Shown one piece after another: positions 1 to 8,651 of a DNA stretch of 64,000 nt. The number at the start of each line of letters is the position of its first letter. Position 1 is the first letter of the stretch. The position numbers and the translations under genes are program-made. The notes beneath the pieces were generated by a model, which worked only from the letters and a program-made list of their open reading frames with translations, was not told the origin of the DNA and did not search any database. The stretch is taken from positions 1 to 64,000 of the forward strand of contig JAQIJD010000012.1 of NCBI GenBank assembly GCA_036946415.1. Reading direction: 5' to 3'. This DNA comes from Sphingomonas_Q fennica_A. GTDB lineage: Bacteria > Pseudomonadota > Alphaproteobacteria > Sphingomonadales > Sphingomonadaceae.

Positions 1-1
1 C

Positions 2-781
2 GAATCGCCGCTCGTCATCCGCCCCTATCTGGCGGGGCTGACGCCGCCGCAGCTGTTCACCGTGATGGCGAGCGGGATGGCGGGCGTGGCGGGGACCATT
101 CTCGCGGCCTATGCCTCGATGGGCATCCGCATCGACTATCTGCTCGCCGCATCCTTCATGGCGGCGCCGGGCGGCATCCTGATGGCCAAGATCATGATGC
201 CCGACGATCCCTCCCAGCCGATCGAGCATCCCATCGACCTCGTCGATTCGACGCATGACGAGGAGAAGCCCGCCAACATCATCATGGCCGCGGCGCAGGG
301 GGCGCAGCTGGGCGTGAAGCTGGCGGTGGCGGTGGGGGCGATGGTGCTGGCGTTCGTGGCGCTGGTGGCGCTGGCCAATGGCATCCTCGGCGCGATCGGC
401 GGCTGGTTCGGCCAGCCGAGCCTGTCCTTCCAGCAGATATTGGGCCTCGTCTTCGCCCCCGTGATGGCGCTGCTCAACGTGCCGTGGGCGGAAGCGGGGG
501 CGGCGGGCGGCCTGTTCGGCGAGAAGATCGTGCTGAACGAATTCGTCGCCTACATCCACCTCGGCCAGATCGCGCCGACGCTGAGCGCGCACACGATCGG
601 CGTCGTCACCTTCGCGCTGTGCGGCTTCGCCAATTTCTCGTCGATCGCGATCCAGATGGCGGTGACGGGCAACCTCGCGCCCAACCAGCGGCCGGTGATC
701 GCGCGGCTGGGGCTGCGCGCGCTGGTGGCGGGGAGCCTGGCCAATCTGATGTCGGCGGCGCTGGCGGGGATGCTGATCTGA
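2..781 (+). CDS. nupC: Nucleoside permease, CNT (NupC) family, 5' truncated by window edge
   Basis: Visible are about 259 C-terminal residues in an open frame that enters from the left edge. The stretch ESPLVIRPYL near its start, followed by LFTVMASGMAGVAG, matches the conserved core of concentrative nucleoside transporters, which import nucleosides with protons or sodium across the inner membrane. Several hydrophobic helices follow, separated by a short hydrophilic loop (DDPSQPIEHP) and the late signature GFANFSSIAIQ typical of the CNT C-terminal domain. The gene ends at a TGA followed directly by a palindromic repeat. Substrate range cannot be read from the sequence. Confidence 0.9.
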   Translation, partial: ESPLVIRPYLAGLTPPQLFTVMASGMAGVAGTILAAYASMGIRIDYLLAASFMAAPGGILMAKIMMPDDPSQPIEHPIDLVDSTHDEEKPANIIMAAAQGAQLGVKLAVAVGAMVLAFVALVALANGILGAIGGWFGQPSLSFQQILGLVFAPVMALLNVPWAEAGAAGGLFGEKIVLNEFVAYIHLGQIAPTLSAHTIGVVTFALCGFANFSSIAIQMAVTGNLAPNQRPVIARLGLRALVAGSLANLMSAALAGMLI

Positions 782-853
782 GGGGTTTGGGGTGGGGTTC
801 CTGTTGACCGGTCTCGAGCCTCGACGGGAACCCCACCCAACCCCTTTCAAGGG
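782..853. repeat. GC-rich intergenic palindrome (family copy 1)
   Basis: The left arm GGGGTTTGGGGTGGGGTTCC (782-801) pairs imperfectly with the right arm GGGAACCCCACCCAACCCC (826-844), followed by a second short GGGAGGG segment and a T run. It lies between two convergent genes, so it may act as a bidirectional terminator. Related palindromes occur near 18595, 19943 and 45303. Confidence 0.7.
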
Positions 854-860
854 AGGGCTT

Positions 861-1820
861 TTAGACGGCCGCGGTCATCGCCAGGGCCTGGCGCTTGGCG
901 TCGTCCATGTCGGTGGCGGTGCCCTCGTCGCCCTCCGTGGTGCGGCCGGCACCCGGACCGGCGCCCAGGTCCGCGCCCGTCGTCGGATTGCTGTCGGGCT
1001 GGGAGATGGTGCGCTTGCGCAGCGCCTCCAGCGTCGTCGCATCCGCCTCGCCCAGCATCACCGTCGCGGCACCGTCGCCGCCGTCGGCGGGCATCGCCTC
1101 GGCGAGATCGTCGATCCGCTCCCATTGCGCGCCCTCGTTCCACGGGCCGTTCATGTCGCCCGCCCCTTGCGAGGCGTTGACATAGGTGTTGGCGAAGGGG
1201 GCGAGGCCGGGCAGCTTGCCGGGCGGGAAATTGTCGGCGATGGCGTAGAGCGCCTTTTCGAAGCTCTTCTGGTGCGCCACCTCGCGCGTCATCAGGAAGC
1301 CCAGCGCATCCTTGATGCCGGGATCGTCGGTGGCGTTGATGAGCCGTTCGTAGACGATCTTGGCGCGCGATTCGGCGGCGATGTTGGACCGCAGGTCGCA
1401 CGTCGGATCGCCGCGGCTGTCGATATAGGCCGCGGTCCACGGCACGCCCGACGAATTGGTGAGCGCCGGCCCGCCGCCGTAAAGGATCGACTGGGTGTGG
1501 CTGTTGCCGCCCGCGTTCAGCGACAGATAGAGTTCGGCCTCCTCCATCGTGCCCTCGGAGATCTGCGCCTTGGCCCCCTTGTTGAGCATGGCGACGATCG
1601 AGCCGATCACTTCGAGATGGCTCAGCTCCTCGGTCGCGATGTCGAGCAGCAGATCCTTGCGGCCGGGATCGTCCTCGCCCAGCCCTTGCGTGAAGTAGCG
1701 CATCGCCGCCGCCAGCTCGCCGTCCGGCCCGCCGAATTGTTCGAGCAGGAAGGATGCGAGCACGGGGTTCGGCTCGGACACGCGCACGGTATATTGCAGT
1801 CGCTTGTTGTGCATGAACAT
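861..1820 (-). CDS. Manganese catalase (non-haem)
   Basis: A 319-residue ferritin-like protein that should dismutate hydrogen peroxide at a di-manganese centre. Metal-ligand helices are visible: GPDGELAAAMRYFTQ and ATEELSHLEVIG in the first half (E and E..H), then REVAHQKSFEKAL in the second (E..H). The motif NSSGVPWTAAYI and the region around DPTCDLRSNIAAESRAK are also characteristic of the family. The C-terminal 80 residues are Gly/Ala/Asp-rich and probably disordered. No signal peptide is seen, so it is likely cytoplasmic. It is transcribed toward a palindromic repeat that separates it from the nucleoside permease. Confidence 0.92.
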   Translation of the reverse strand: MFMHNKRLQYTVRVSEPNPVLASFLLEQFGGPDGELAAAMRYFTQGLGEDDPGRKDLLLDIATEELSHLEVIGSIVAMLNKGAKAQISEGTMEEAELYLSLNAGGNSHTQSILYGGGPALTNSSGVPWTAAYIDSRGDPTCDLRSNIAAESRAKIVYERLINATDDPGIKDALGFLMTREVAHQKSFEKALYAIADNFPPGKLPGLAPFANTYVNASQGAGDMNGPWNEGAQWERIDDLAEAMPADGGDGAATVMLGEADATTLEALRKRTISQPDSNPTTGADLGAGPGAGRTTEGDEGTATDMDDAKRQALAMTAAV

Positions 1821-1978
1821 CGGTCGGCCTCCTGATGACGGTCTACAAGCCGATGGCGACCGGCGATGTTCCTCTCATCGTGTCGCACAAGACCGATCTA
1901 TGTTTCTGAATTGAAAGACTTCTGTTCCTGTGCCGGAACGTTCACGCGGGCGACAGCGATGTTCGCCGACAAGGCGGG

Positions 1979-2233
1979 ATGATCCTTTTCGCCGCCGCGT
2001 TGCTTGCCGCCACCGCCGTTCCCGGGGATGCCGCACATCGCGCCGACCGGCTGCGGACCGAGGCACTGAACCACAGCGCCGCCGCCGCCGTCGCCCGGCG
2101 CGATGCCGCCAACGCCACGGTGCGCGCGCGGGGGCGGGCGGACCGTGCCGATTACGAGCGGCGCCTCTCGGCGTGGCGGCGGCAGGTCGCCGCCTGCCGC
2201 GCCGGGGACGCGGAGGCGTGCGCGGCGCGGTGA
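1979..2233 (+). CDS. Small secreted protein with C-terminal cysteine pair
   Basis: An 84-residue frame starts with a short hydrophobic leader (ILFAAALLAATAV) ending in AxA-like residues, consistent with a signal peptide. The mature part is Ala/Arg-rich and helical, and ends with Y-x4-x-AWR-x-QVA-x-C-x2-G-x3-AC. The same signature with identical spacing closes the 155-residue protein encoded at 30279-30746, which supports both as real genes. The two Cys could form a periplasmic disulfide. Its function is unknown. It precedes recJ by about 40 bases in the same direction. The start codon is uncertain because the ribosome site is weak. Confidence 0.6.
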   Translation: MILFAAALLAATAVPGDAAHRADRLRTEALNHSAAAAVARRDAANATVRARGRADRADYERRLSAWRRQVAACRAGDAEACAAR

Positions 2234-2273
2234 CGGCCCTGTCCGCCGCGCCGCCGATCTGGCATGGGGGGCC

Positions 2274-4091
2274 ATGTCCGTCCTGACCGTGCGTGCCGAC
2301 CTTCCCGATCCCCCGACCGCCGCCGCCGCGCCGACTGTGCTGGGCGTCGATCGATCGATCGCGGGCCAGCCGTGGCGGTGGCGGGGGCGCTCGCTCGATA
2401 TGGGGGCGGATGCGTTCCGCGCCGACGATCTGGTGACGGGTCTGCTGCTGGCGCGCGGCTGCCCGCGCGAGGCGATCGACAGCCACCGCGCGCCGACGCT
2501 GCGCGCCTTCATGCCCGATCCCTCCTGCTTTCAGGACATGGACCGCGCCGCGGTGCGGCTGGCCGATGCGATCGACGCGGGCGAGGCGATCACCATCTTC
2601 GGCGATTATGACGTCGACGGCGCCACCTCCGCGGCGCTGATGATCCGGCTGCTGCGGGCGCTGGGCGCGGCCCCGCAGGTCTATATCCCCGATCGGTTGA
2701 TGGAGGGCTACGGCCCGAGCGGCCCGGCGCTGGTGCGGATCGCCGAGGGCGGCACGCGGCTGATCGTGACGGTCGATTGCGGGGCGCAGGCGTTCGAGGC
2801 GCTGGCGGCGGCGGAGGCGGCGGGGGTCGACGTGATCGTGGTCGATCACCACCAGTGCGCGACGGCGCTGCCCGTCGCCCATGCCGTGGTCAACCCCAAC
2901 CGGTTGGACGAATGCGCCGATGCGGCGGCGCACGGCCATCTGGCGGCGGTCGGCGTATGCTTCCTGCTGGGGGCGGCGCTGCTGCGCGAGCTACGGCGGC
3001 GCGGCCGCTTCGCCGATGCCGCCGAGCCGCGGCTGATCGACCTGCTCGATCTCGTCGCGCTGGGCACGGTGGCGGACGTGGCGGCGCTGCGCGGCCTCAA
3101 CCGCGCGTTCGTGACGCAGGGGCTGAAGGTGCTGGCGGCGGGACGCAACATCGGCCTGACGGCGCTGACGGCGGCGGCGCGGCTGACCAAGCGGGTGACG
3201 GCGCGCGACCTGGGCTTCGCGCTGGGGCCGCGCATCAACGCCGGCGGGCGGGTCGGCCGGTCCGATCTCGGCGTGCGGCTGCTGACCACCGACAATCCGG
3301 ACGAGGCGGCGGCGATCGCGGCCGAACTGAACCTCCTGAACGAGGAGCGCCGCGCGATCGAGGCGGCGGTGCTGGAGGAGGCGCTGGTCCGCGCCGAGGC
3401 GGCGGGCGGCAGCGTGGCGGTGATCGCGGGGGCGGGCTGGCACCCCGGCGTGATCGGCATCGTCGCCAGCCGGCTGAAGGAGAAGCTGGGCCGCCCGGCG
3501 ATCGTGATCGCGCTGGACGAGGCGGGCGTGGGCAAGGGATCGGGCCGGTCGGTGACGGGGGTCGATCTGGGCGCGGCGGTGCTGGCGGCTAGGCAAGCGG
3601 GGCTGCTGGTGGCGGGCGGCGGCCATGCGATGGCGGCGGGGCTGACGGTCGCGGCGGGCGGCGTCGAAGCGTTCGCCCGCTTCCTGGACGAACGGCTGGC
3701 GGCGGACGTGGCGCGCGCCGCCGGGGACCGGGCGCTGCTGCTGGATGCGGTGGTGGCGCCGGGCGGGGTGGCCACGGCGCTGGTCGAGGCGCTGGAGGAG
3801 GGCGGGCCCTATGGCGCCGGCTGGCCCGGCCCGCGCATCGCCGCCGGCCCGGTGCGGGTGATCCGCGCCGACGTGGTCGGCAACGGCCATGTCCGCGCGG
3901 TGGTGGCGGGGGCGGACGGGCGGAGCGTGAAGGCGGTCGCCTTCCGTTCGGCCGATCAGCCGCTGGGGCAGGCGCTGCTGGGGGCGGGGCCGCACCGCCG
4001 CCTGTGGCTGGCCGGCCGCGCGCAGATCGACGACTGGTCGGGCGGCACCACCGCCGAACTTCATGTCGAGGATGCCGCCTGGGCCGATTGA
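2274..4091 (+). CDS. recJ: Single-stranded-DNA-specific 5'-3' exonuclease RecJ
   Basis: The 605-residue product is a DHH-family nuclease that degrades single-stranded DNA 5' to 3' in RecFOR recombination and mismatch repair. The metal-binding signatures are present: FGDYDVDGATS (motif I), VTVDCGAQ (motif II) and VVDHHQC (motif III, DHH). The DHHA1 domain includes GPRINAGGRVGRSDLG, and the late GGGHAMAAGLTV motif is conserved. I chose ATG at 2274 (MSVLTVRA) because the frame continues upstream only into the small gene before it and the family starts near here. The length fits the family. Confidence 0.95.
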   Translation: MSVLTVRADLPDPPTAAAAPTVLGVDRSIAGQPWRWRGRSLDMGADAFRADDLVTGLLLARGCPREAIDSHRAPTLRAFMPDPSCFQDMDRAAVRLADAIDAGEAITIFGDYDVDGATSAALMIRLLRALGAAPQVYIPDRLMEGYGPSGPALVRIAEGGTRLIVTVDCGAQAFEALAAAEAAGVDVIVVDHHQCATALPVAHAVVNPNRLDECADAAAHGHLAAVGVCFLLGAALLRELRRRGRFADAAEPRLIDLLDLVALGTVADVAALRGLNRAFVTQGLKVLAAGRNIGLTALTAAARLTKRVTARDLGFALGPRINAGGRVGRSDLGVRLLTTDNPDEAAAIAAELNLLNEERRAIEAAVLEEALVRAEAAGGSVAVIAGAGWHPGVIGIVASRLKEKLGRPAIVIALDEAGVGKGSGRSVTGVDLGAAVLAARQAGLLVAGGGHAMAAGLTVAAGGVEAFARFLDERLAADVARAAGDRALLLDAVVAPGGVATALVEALEEGGPYGAGWPGPRIAAGPVRVIRADVVGNGHVRAVVAGADGRSVKAVAFRSADQPLGQALLGAGPHRRLWLAGRAQIDDWSGGTTAELHVEDAAWAD

Positions 4092-4128
4092 CGCGGGCCT
4101 CCTACCGCCCTATCGGCACTGCCACCGC

Positions 4129-4204
4129 GGCCCCATCGTCTAGCGGTCTAGGACGTCGCCCTTTCACGGCGAAAACACGGGTTCGAGTCCCGTTGGGGTC
4201 ACCA
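4129..4204 (+). tRNA. tRNA-Glu (anticodon TTC)
   Basis: A 76-base cloverleaf can be folded by eye. The acceptor arms GGCCCCA (4129-4135) and TGGGGTC (4194-4200) pair with one G-T wobble. The anticodon stem TCGCC/GGCGA encloses the loop CTTTCAC, giving anticodon TTC. The T-arm contains GGTTCGAGTCC. The discriminator A and an encoded CCA end at 4204. It lies 37 bases after recJ in the same orientation. Confidence 0.96.
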
Positions 4205-4263
4205 TCGATCGCGCTTGCGATGTCCGCCCGCGGCCGGCTAATTCCGGCGTCAGGGGGGACAGG

Positions 4264-6279
4264 ATGGCGACGATCGACGGCACGGCCGGCAACGACACTC
4301 TGACGGGGACGACGGGCGACGATCTGATCCGCCCGCTGACCGGCATCGATACGGTGGACGGCGGCGGCGGCGTCGATACGCTGATCGTGGACTATTCGCG
4401 TTTCGTGGCGGCGACGGGGGGCTTTCCGTCTGCGGTCACGCTCGACGCCGCCGGCTTCTCCGGCTTCGTCCAGTCGCGCGTCGGCGCCGATCGGGTGGAC
4501 TTTGCGCGGATCGCAACGCTTGACGTGCGGCTGGGCGATCGGGGCGATTGGTTCGTCCTGACGGCGTCGGGCGCGGTGCAGGGGCGGATGCTGGCGCTGG
4601 ACGGCGGCGGCGGGATCGACCGGCTGACGATCGATGCCGCGGCCCTCACGGACGTAAGCCTGATCGCCGATGCCGCCGGCCGGCTCGGCAATAGCCTCGG
4701 CTGGCGGATCGCCGGGTTCGAGGAATATGCCATCGCCACCGGCGGCGGCACCAGCCGGATCGCCACGGCCGGCGGGGACGATGTCGTTAGGCTGGGCAGC
4801 GGCACCAATAGTGTCGCCACCGGCGACGGCACCGATACGATCCTCTCGACCGGCGGCCGGGACGCGATCGATGCCGGTGCCGGCCGCGATTTCTGGCGGC
4901 TCGATCTGGGCGGCACGCTGGCGAAGCGGACGCTGGTGGTCGATGGGGTGAAGGCGACCGCCGCCGTCGCCGGTCTCGCCAGCGTGACGGGGGTCGAGAG
5001 GGTCGAGGCGCGGCTCGGCGATGCGGCCGATACGATCCGCCTGATCGATGCGACCGGGGCCGATATCGCCGCCGGGCCGGGCAATGACGTCTTCACCGTC
5101 TCGGGCGGCGGCACCGTCACGATCGACGGCGGTGCTGGCACGGACGCGGCCACGATCACCCTTTCGGGAGCCGGCCATCATTGGGAAAGCGAGCTGCGGT
5201 CGAACGGGGCGGGCGGCTATTCCGGCGCGCTCAGCCGCTACACCGGCGTGACGATCGCCGACATCGAGGCGATCACCGCCACGCTGAGCGATGCGGACGA
5301 TCTGCTGACGGTGGATGCCGCGCCGCTGGCGCTGGGCGCGCGGCTGAAGCTGAACGGCGGCGGCGGGCAGGATCATCTGACGCTCGATCTGTCCGGGCGC
5401 GCGGCGGGTAAGGCGATCGTCGGGGCGGACGGCGTGCTGCGGCTGGGCGAAAGCAGCTTCGCCGGCTTCGAGAGTTTCCGGCTGATCGGCAGCGCCGGCG
5501 CGGACCAGCTGACCGGCGGCAGCGGCGGCAATGTCATCGACGGTGGTGCGGGCAACGATCTGCTGAAGGGCGGCGGCGGGCGCGACATGCTGATCGGCGG
5601 CGCCGGCAACGACAAGCTCTACGGCCTCGGCGGTCTCGACGATCTGGCCGGCGGGACCGGCGACGACATCTATTATCTCGATTCCTGGTCGATCGTCACC
5701 GAACAGGCGGGCGAGGGGCGCGACACGATCTACGCCAGCGTCAGCATGATCCTTGCCCCGAATGTCGAGCAGCTGGTGCTGACGGGGCTCGACGACTTGA
5801 CCGGCTCGGGCACCGGGGCGGACGACGCGATCACCGGCAATGCCGGCGCGAACATGCTCTATGGCGAGGCCGGGCGCGACACGCTGTCGGGCGGGGCCGG
5901 TGCCGACCATCTGATCGGCGGGGCCGGGGCGGACGTGCTGACCGGGGGGGCCGGCGCCGACGCCTTCGTCTTCACCACGCTGGAGGGGGCCGGCGAGCGC
6001 GATACGGTGAAGGACTTCAGGAGCGGCGAGGACGTGCTGATCTTCGATCGCGCCGCCTTCACCGCGCTTACAGCGGCCGGCGCATCCGATCTGGCGCTCG
6101 CCCCCGGCCAGTTCACGATCGGGAGGGCGGCGACGACCGCCGATCACCACCTGATCTACAATTCCGGCACCGGCGCGCTCTATTACGACGCGGACGGGGC
6201 AGGCGGTCTAGCGCAGGTCCAGATCGCGCAATTCGCCGGGCGGCCGGCGCTGACGGCGGACGACCTCTCGCTCTGGTAG
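4264..6279 (+). CDS. RTX-type calcium-binding repeat protein, probably secreted
   Basis: A 671-residue Gly/Asp-rich acidic protein. It opens with GTAGNDTLTGTTGDD, and the C-terminal third carries haemolysin-type GGxGxDxxx nonapeptides in two groups (about residues 415-465 and 515-575), which fold into calcium-binding beta-rolls. The middle holds degenerate beta-helical repeats. There is no N-terminal signal peptide. The family usually leaves by type I secretion through a C-terminal signal, and the final 70 residues (FVFTTLEGAGERDTV onward) resemble that region. No ABC transporter or membrane-fusion gene lies nearby. It could be a surface or biofilm adhesin, and no enzymatic domain is recognised. 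Confidence 0.85.
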   Translation: MATIDGTAGNDTLTGTTGDDLIRPLTGIDTVDGGGGVDTLIVDYSRFVAATGGFPSAVTLDAAGFSGFVQSRVGADRVDFARIATLDVRLGDRGDWFVLTASGAVQGRMLALDGGGGIDRLTIDAAALTDVSLIADAAGRLGNSLGWRIAGFEEYAIATGGGTSRIATAGGDDVVRLGSGTNSVATGDGTDTILSTGGRDAIDAGAGRDFWRLDLGGTLAKRTLVVDGVKATAAVAGLASVTGVERVEARLGDAADTIRLIDATGADIAAGPGNDVFTVSGGGTVTIDGGAGTDAATITLSGAGHHWESELRSNGAGGYSGALSRYTGVTIADIEAITATLSDADDLLTVDAAPLALGARLKLNGGGGQDHLTLDLSGRAAGKAIVGADGVLRLGESSFAGFESFRLIGSAGADQLTGGSGGNVIDGGAGNDLLKGGGGRDMLIGGAGNDKLYGLGGLDDLAGGTGDDIYYLDSWSIVTEQAGEGRDTIYASVSMILAPNVEQLVLTGLDDLTGSGTGADDAITGNAGANMLYGEAGRDTLSGGAGADHLIGGAGADVLTGGAGADAFVFTTLEGAGERDTVKDFRSGEDVLIFDRAAFTALTAAGASDLALAPGQFTIGRAATTADHHLIYNSGTGALYYDADGAGGLAQVQIAQFAGRPALTADDLSLW

Positions 6280-6351
6280 GTCGCCGGGCGGGCGGCGGAC
6301 AGGCCGCCTCGTTCCCGATCGGGCGGCCCGGACGGCCGGCGGGACGGCCGC

Positions 6352-6639
6352 TTACGCGCTGTTGTGCTTGGGGGCGTCGGCGCCCGTCCGCGGCCGTTCC
6401 GAATGCGGGGTGACGTGCTGGCCGTCGCCGCCGGCCGCATCGCTGTCGATGTCTTCGCCATTGCCCTTGCCGCCGGCGGAGGCGCCGCTGCCAATCACCT
6501 CGCCCGCCGCGGTCACGTCGGCGCGGGCGCCGCGATTGTCGGCGGCATCGGGTTCCGCAGCGCGCGGCGGGGGCGGGGCGGGGGCGATGCGGGCGGGCTC
6601 CTCGTCGGCCTGATAGTGCGGTTGCTTGCTGTCCGGCAT
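6352..6639 (-). CDS. Small hydrophilic low-complexity protein
   Basis: A 95-residue frame beginning MPDSKQPHYQADEEPAR, rich in Pro, Ala, Gly and Asp, with no hydrophobic segment, Cys or recognised domain. It is probably intrinsically disordered and cytoplasmic. Support is limited: a plausible start, isolation between two larger genes, and a composition unlike a random antisense frame. A frame on the opposite strand covers the same region but has no better claim. It may be a stress-related small protein, but nothing in the sequence assigns a role. Confidence 0.5.
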   Translation of the reverse strand: MPDSKQPHYQADEEPARIAPAPPPPRAAEPDAADNRGARADVTAAGEVIGSGASAGGKGNGEDIDSDAAGGDGQHVTPHSERPRTGADAPKHNSA

Positions 6640-6735
6640 CGCTGGCTCCTGTCCCGGCGCTGTGAATCGCGCCCGTGCGGAGCCAACCGCCCGGCCCGCC
6701 TGCCGTTCCGCATCACCCGAAGGACTGTCGGCGGT

Positions 6736-7665
6736 TCAGACGATGCCGGGCGCCTCGATCAGCCGGACGAGATCGGCCAGCGTGGCGGTGACGGGGGTCG
6801 GCACGCCGGCGGCGGCGGCACGCGCCACGATCGCGCCGTTGATCGTCTCGATCTCGGTCGCGCGGCCGGCGAGGCGATCCTGGAGCATCGATGCCTTGTG
6901 GCCGCGGTGATGGGCGAGCGCGTGATCGATCTTGGCGGCGATGCCGGCGCGGTCGAGCGTCAGACCCTCGGCCGCCGCGGTGGCGACCGTTTCGTCCACC
7001 ACCGCCATGGCGATGCGGCGGCCGGCGGGGGTGTCCATGCCGCCCACCGTCAGACCGGTGATGGTGGCGAGCGCGTTGAGCGCGGCGTTGAAGGCGACCT
7101 TTTCCCAGATCGAGACGAGCACATCGGGGTCCGCCACCGCATCCAGCCCGCCCGCCCGCAGCGCCGCCACCACCGCGGCCACGGCGTCGTCCCCGCCCCC
7201 GGCGAAGGCGCCCAGCCAGATATGCCCCGCCCCGTGCGAGGCGACATGGGTCGGGCCGACCAGATCGGCCGGAAAGTCGGTCGCCCCGATCAGGATCCTG
7301 GCCGGATTCCAAACGGCGGCGATCGTCTCCGCATTGCCGAGGCCGTTCTGGAGCGTGAGCGCCAGTGTTTCCGGCCCCGCGAGGTGGGCGACCGACCGGA
7401 TCGCGGCGGCGCTGTGCATGCCCTTGGTGAACAGGATGACGAGATCGACCGGCCCGGCCACCGCCGCCGCCCGCGCCGCGCCGACCGGCACGGTCCGCGT
7501 GCCATCGTCGTCGGCAAGGGTGATGCCCTGTCCGCCCAGCGCCGCCAGCCGGGCGTCGTCGACGTCGATCACCGTCACCGCATGGCCGGCGGCGGCGAGG
7601 CGGGCGGCGAACAGGCAGCCCATCGCGCCGGCCCCGACGATGGCGATGGTGTGGATCGGCGTCAT
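6736..7665 (-). CDS. panE: 2-Dehydropantoate 2-reductase family protein
   Basis: A 309-residue NADPH-dependent reductase of the ApbA/PanE family, which reduces ketopantoate to pantoate for coenzyme A synthesis. The N-terminal Rossmann motif GAGAMG is at residues 9-14. Catalytic and substrate positions can be seen as TKGMHS, TLQNGLGN, WEKVAFNAALN (Lys) and ETINGAIV (Glu). The start ATG overlaps the stop of the upstream LysR gene (ATGA), so the two form an operon. This context, next to an aromatic-acid locus, leaves open that it reduces another 2-oxo acid rather than ketopantoate. Confidence 0.85.
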   Translation of the reverse strand: MTPIHTIAIVGAGAMGCLFAARLAAAGHAVTVIDVDDARLAALGGQGITLADDDGTRTVPVGAARAAAVAGPVDLVILFTKGMHSAAAIRSVAHLAGPETLALTLQNGLGNAETIAAVWNPARILIGATDFPADLVGPTHVASHGAGHIWLGAFAGGGDDAVAAVVAALRAGGLDAVADPDVLVSIWEKVAFNAALNALATITGLTVGGMDTPAGRRIAMAVVDETVATAAAEGLTLDRAGIAAKIDHALAHHRGHKASMLQDRLAGRATEIETINGAIVARAAAAGVPTPVTATLADLVRLIEAPGIV

Positions 7666-8564
7666 GGATCGTTCCTTTCGATGATCGGCAGCATGTCGAG
7701 CAGGCGGGCGGCGGGCGGCGGCAGCAGCCCGTCGGTGCGGCGATAGACAAGGAAGCGGCGGCGCACGGCGAGTTCGGGCACTTCCAGCACGCGGATCGCG
7801 CCCGCCGCGACGGCGCCCGCCAGCAGCGGGCTGGGCAGCCAGCCCAGCAGATCGCTCTCCGCGACGAGGCGGACCATCAGGTCCAGCGACCCCGTCTCCA
7901 CCGCGATGTCGGGCATGCGGCCGCCCGCTGCCGCCACGATCCGCTGGAACAGGTCGCGCGGGGTGGCGCCGGGGGCGGGCATCGTCCAGCGCTCGCCGAG
8001 CACGTCGGTGAGCGTGACCGCGCCGGCGAGCGCATGGCCGGCGGCGCAGAACACGGCGAAGACGTCGTCGTAGCGGCATTCGCCGATCGCGTGCAGGCCG
8101 GGGTGCGCCAGCGCCGCGCCGCCGATCATCAGATCGATCTCGCGGGCCAGCAGCGCCTCCGCCAGCCGGTCGTCCGGCTGTTCGACCAGGCGGACGTGGA
8201 GGCCGGGGGCCGCCGCCAGCAGCCGGCGGATCGCGGGCGGCAGGACCGATCGCGCGATCGTGCCGACCGCGCCGATCCGCGCCACCCCCGCCTTCAGCCC
8301 CTTCAGCGCGTCGAGGGCATCGGCCGCCTGCCCCATCTCGAACAGCAGCAGCCGGGCATGGGGTACCAGCGTCTCGCCGGCGGCGGTCGGCACCATGCCG
8401 CGCGCGCTCCGCTCGAACAGCCGCTGGCCGAGGCGGCGCTCCATCTCGCCCACCATCCGGCTGAGCGCGGGCTGGGTCAGCCCCGCCGCCGCGGCGGCAC
8501 GGCCGAGGCTGCCGGTATCGATGATGGCGAGGAAGGCGCGCAACTGGCGTTGATCGAAAGCCAT
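7662..8564 (-). CDS. LysR-family transcriptional regulator
   Basis: A 300-residue regulator. The N-terminal winged helix-turn-helix is clear: FDQRQLRAFLAIIDTGSLGRAA then LTQPALSRMVGEMERRLG. A type-1 substrate-binding-like effector domain follows (about residues 90-295). It is transcribed away from the benzoylformate-decarboxylase-like gene, with 87 bases between the start codons. That is the usual arrangement for a LysR protein controlling the divergent operon, here likely the catabolic genes at 8652-12048. The effector is unknown, but an aromatic 2-oxo acid or benzoate-type acid would fit the neighbours. Its stop overlaps the start of panE. Confidence 0.9.
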   Translation of the reverse strand: MAFDQRQLRAFLAIIDTGSLGRAAAAAGLTQPALSRMVGEMERRLGQRLFERSARGMVPTAAGETLVPHARLLLFEMGQAADALDALKGLKAGVARIGAVGTIARSVLPPAIRRLLAAAPGLHVRLVEQPDDRLAEALLAREIDLMIGGAALAHPGLHAIGECRYDDVFAVFCAAGHALAGAVTLTDVLGERWTMPAPGATPRDLFQRIVAAAGGRMPDIAVETGSLDLMVRLVAESDLLGWLPSPLLAGAVAAGAIRVLEVPELAVRRRFLVYRRTDGLLPPPAARLLDMLPIIERNDP

Positions 8565-8651
8565 GCCGCATGTGCATGGCTTTTGCGGAATAATGCAATA
8601 GCCGATATGACCCGATGCGTGCATAGAGGCACCGGACAAACGAGAGGATCG
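8565..8651. promoter_or_regulatory. Divergent control region between LysR gene and catabolic operon
   Basis: This 87-base interval separates two divergent start codons. It is more AT-rich than its surroundings and contains two GTGCAT hexamers (8572-8577 and 8619-8624) inside partly symmetric sequences. A purine-rich ribosome site GAGAGG sits 5 bases before the ATG at 8652. By analogy with other LysR systems the regulator should bind here, but no T-N11-A box stands out clearly. Confidence 0.45.

Noticed and set aside
1868..1963. EcfG-type stress promoter for catalase or the small gene
   Set aside because: GTTCC/GGAAC elements occur, but none has a matching GTT/AAC at 16-17 bases; the plus-strand pair at 1935 and 1961 has a 21-base spacer.
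4102..6150. Long minus-strand open frame of about 680 codons opposite the RTX gene
   Set aside because: It runs across the tRNA and mirrors the repeats of the plus-strand RTX gene. It has no domain, and high GC alone keeps such antisense frames open.
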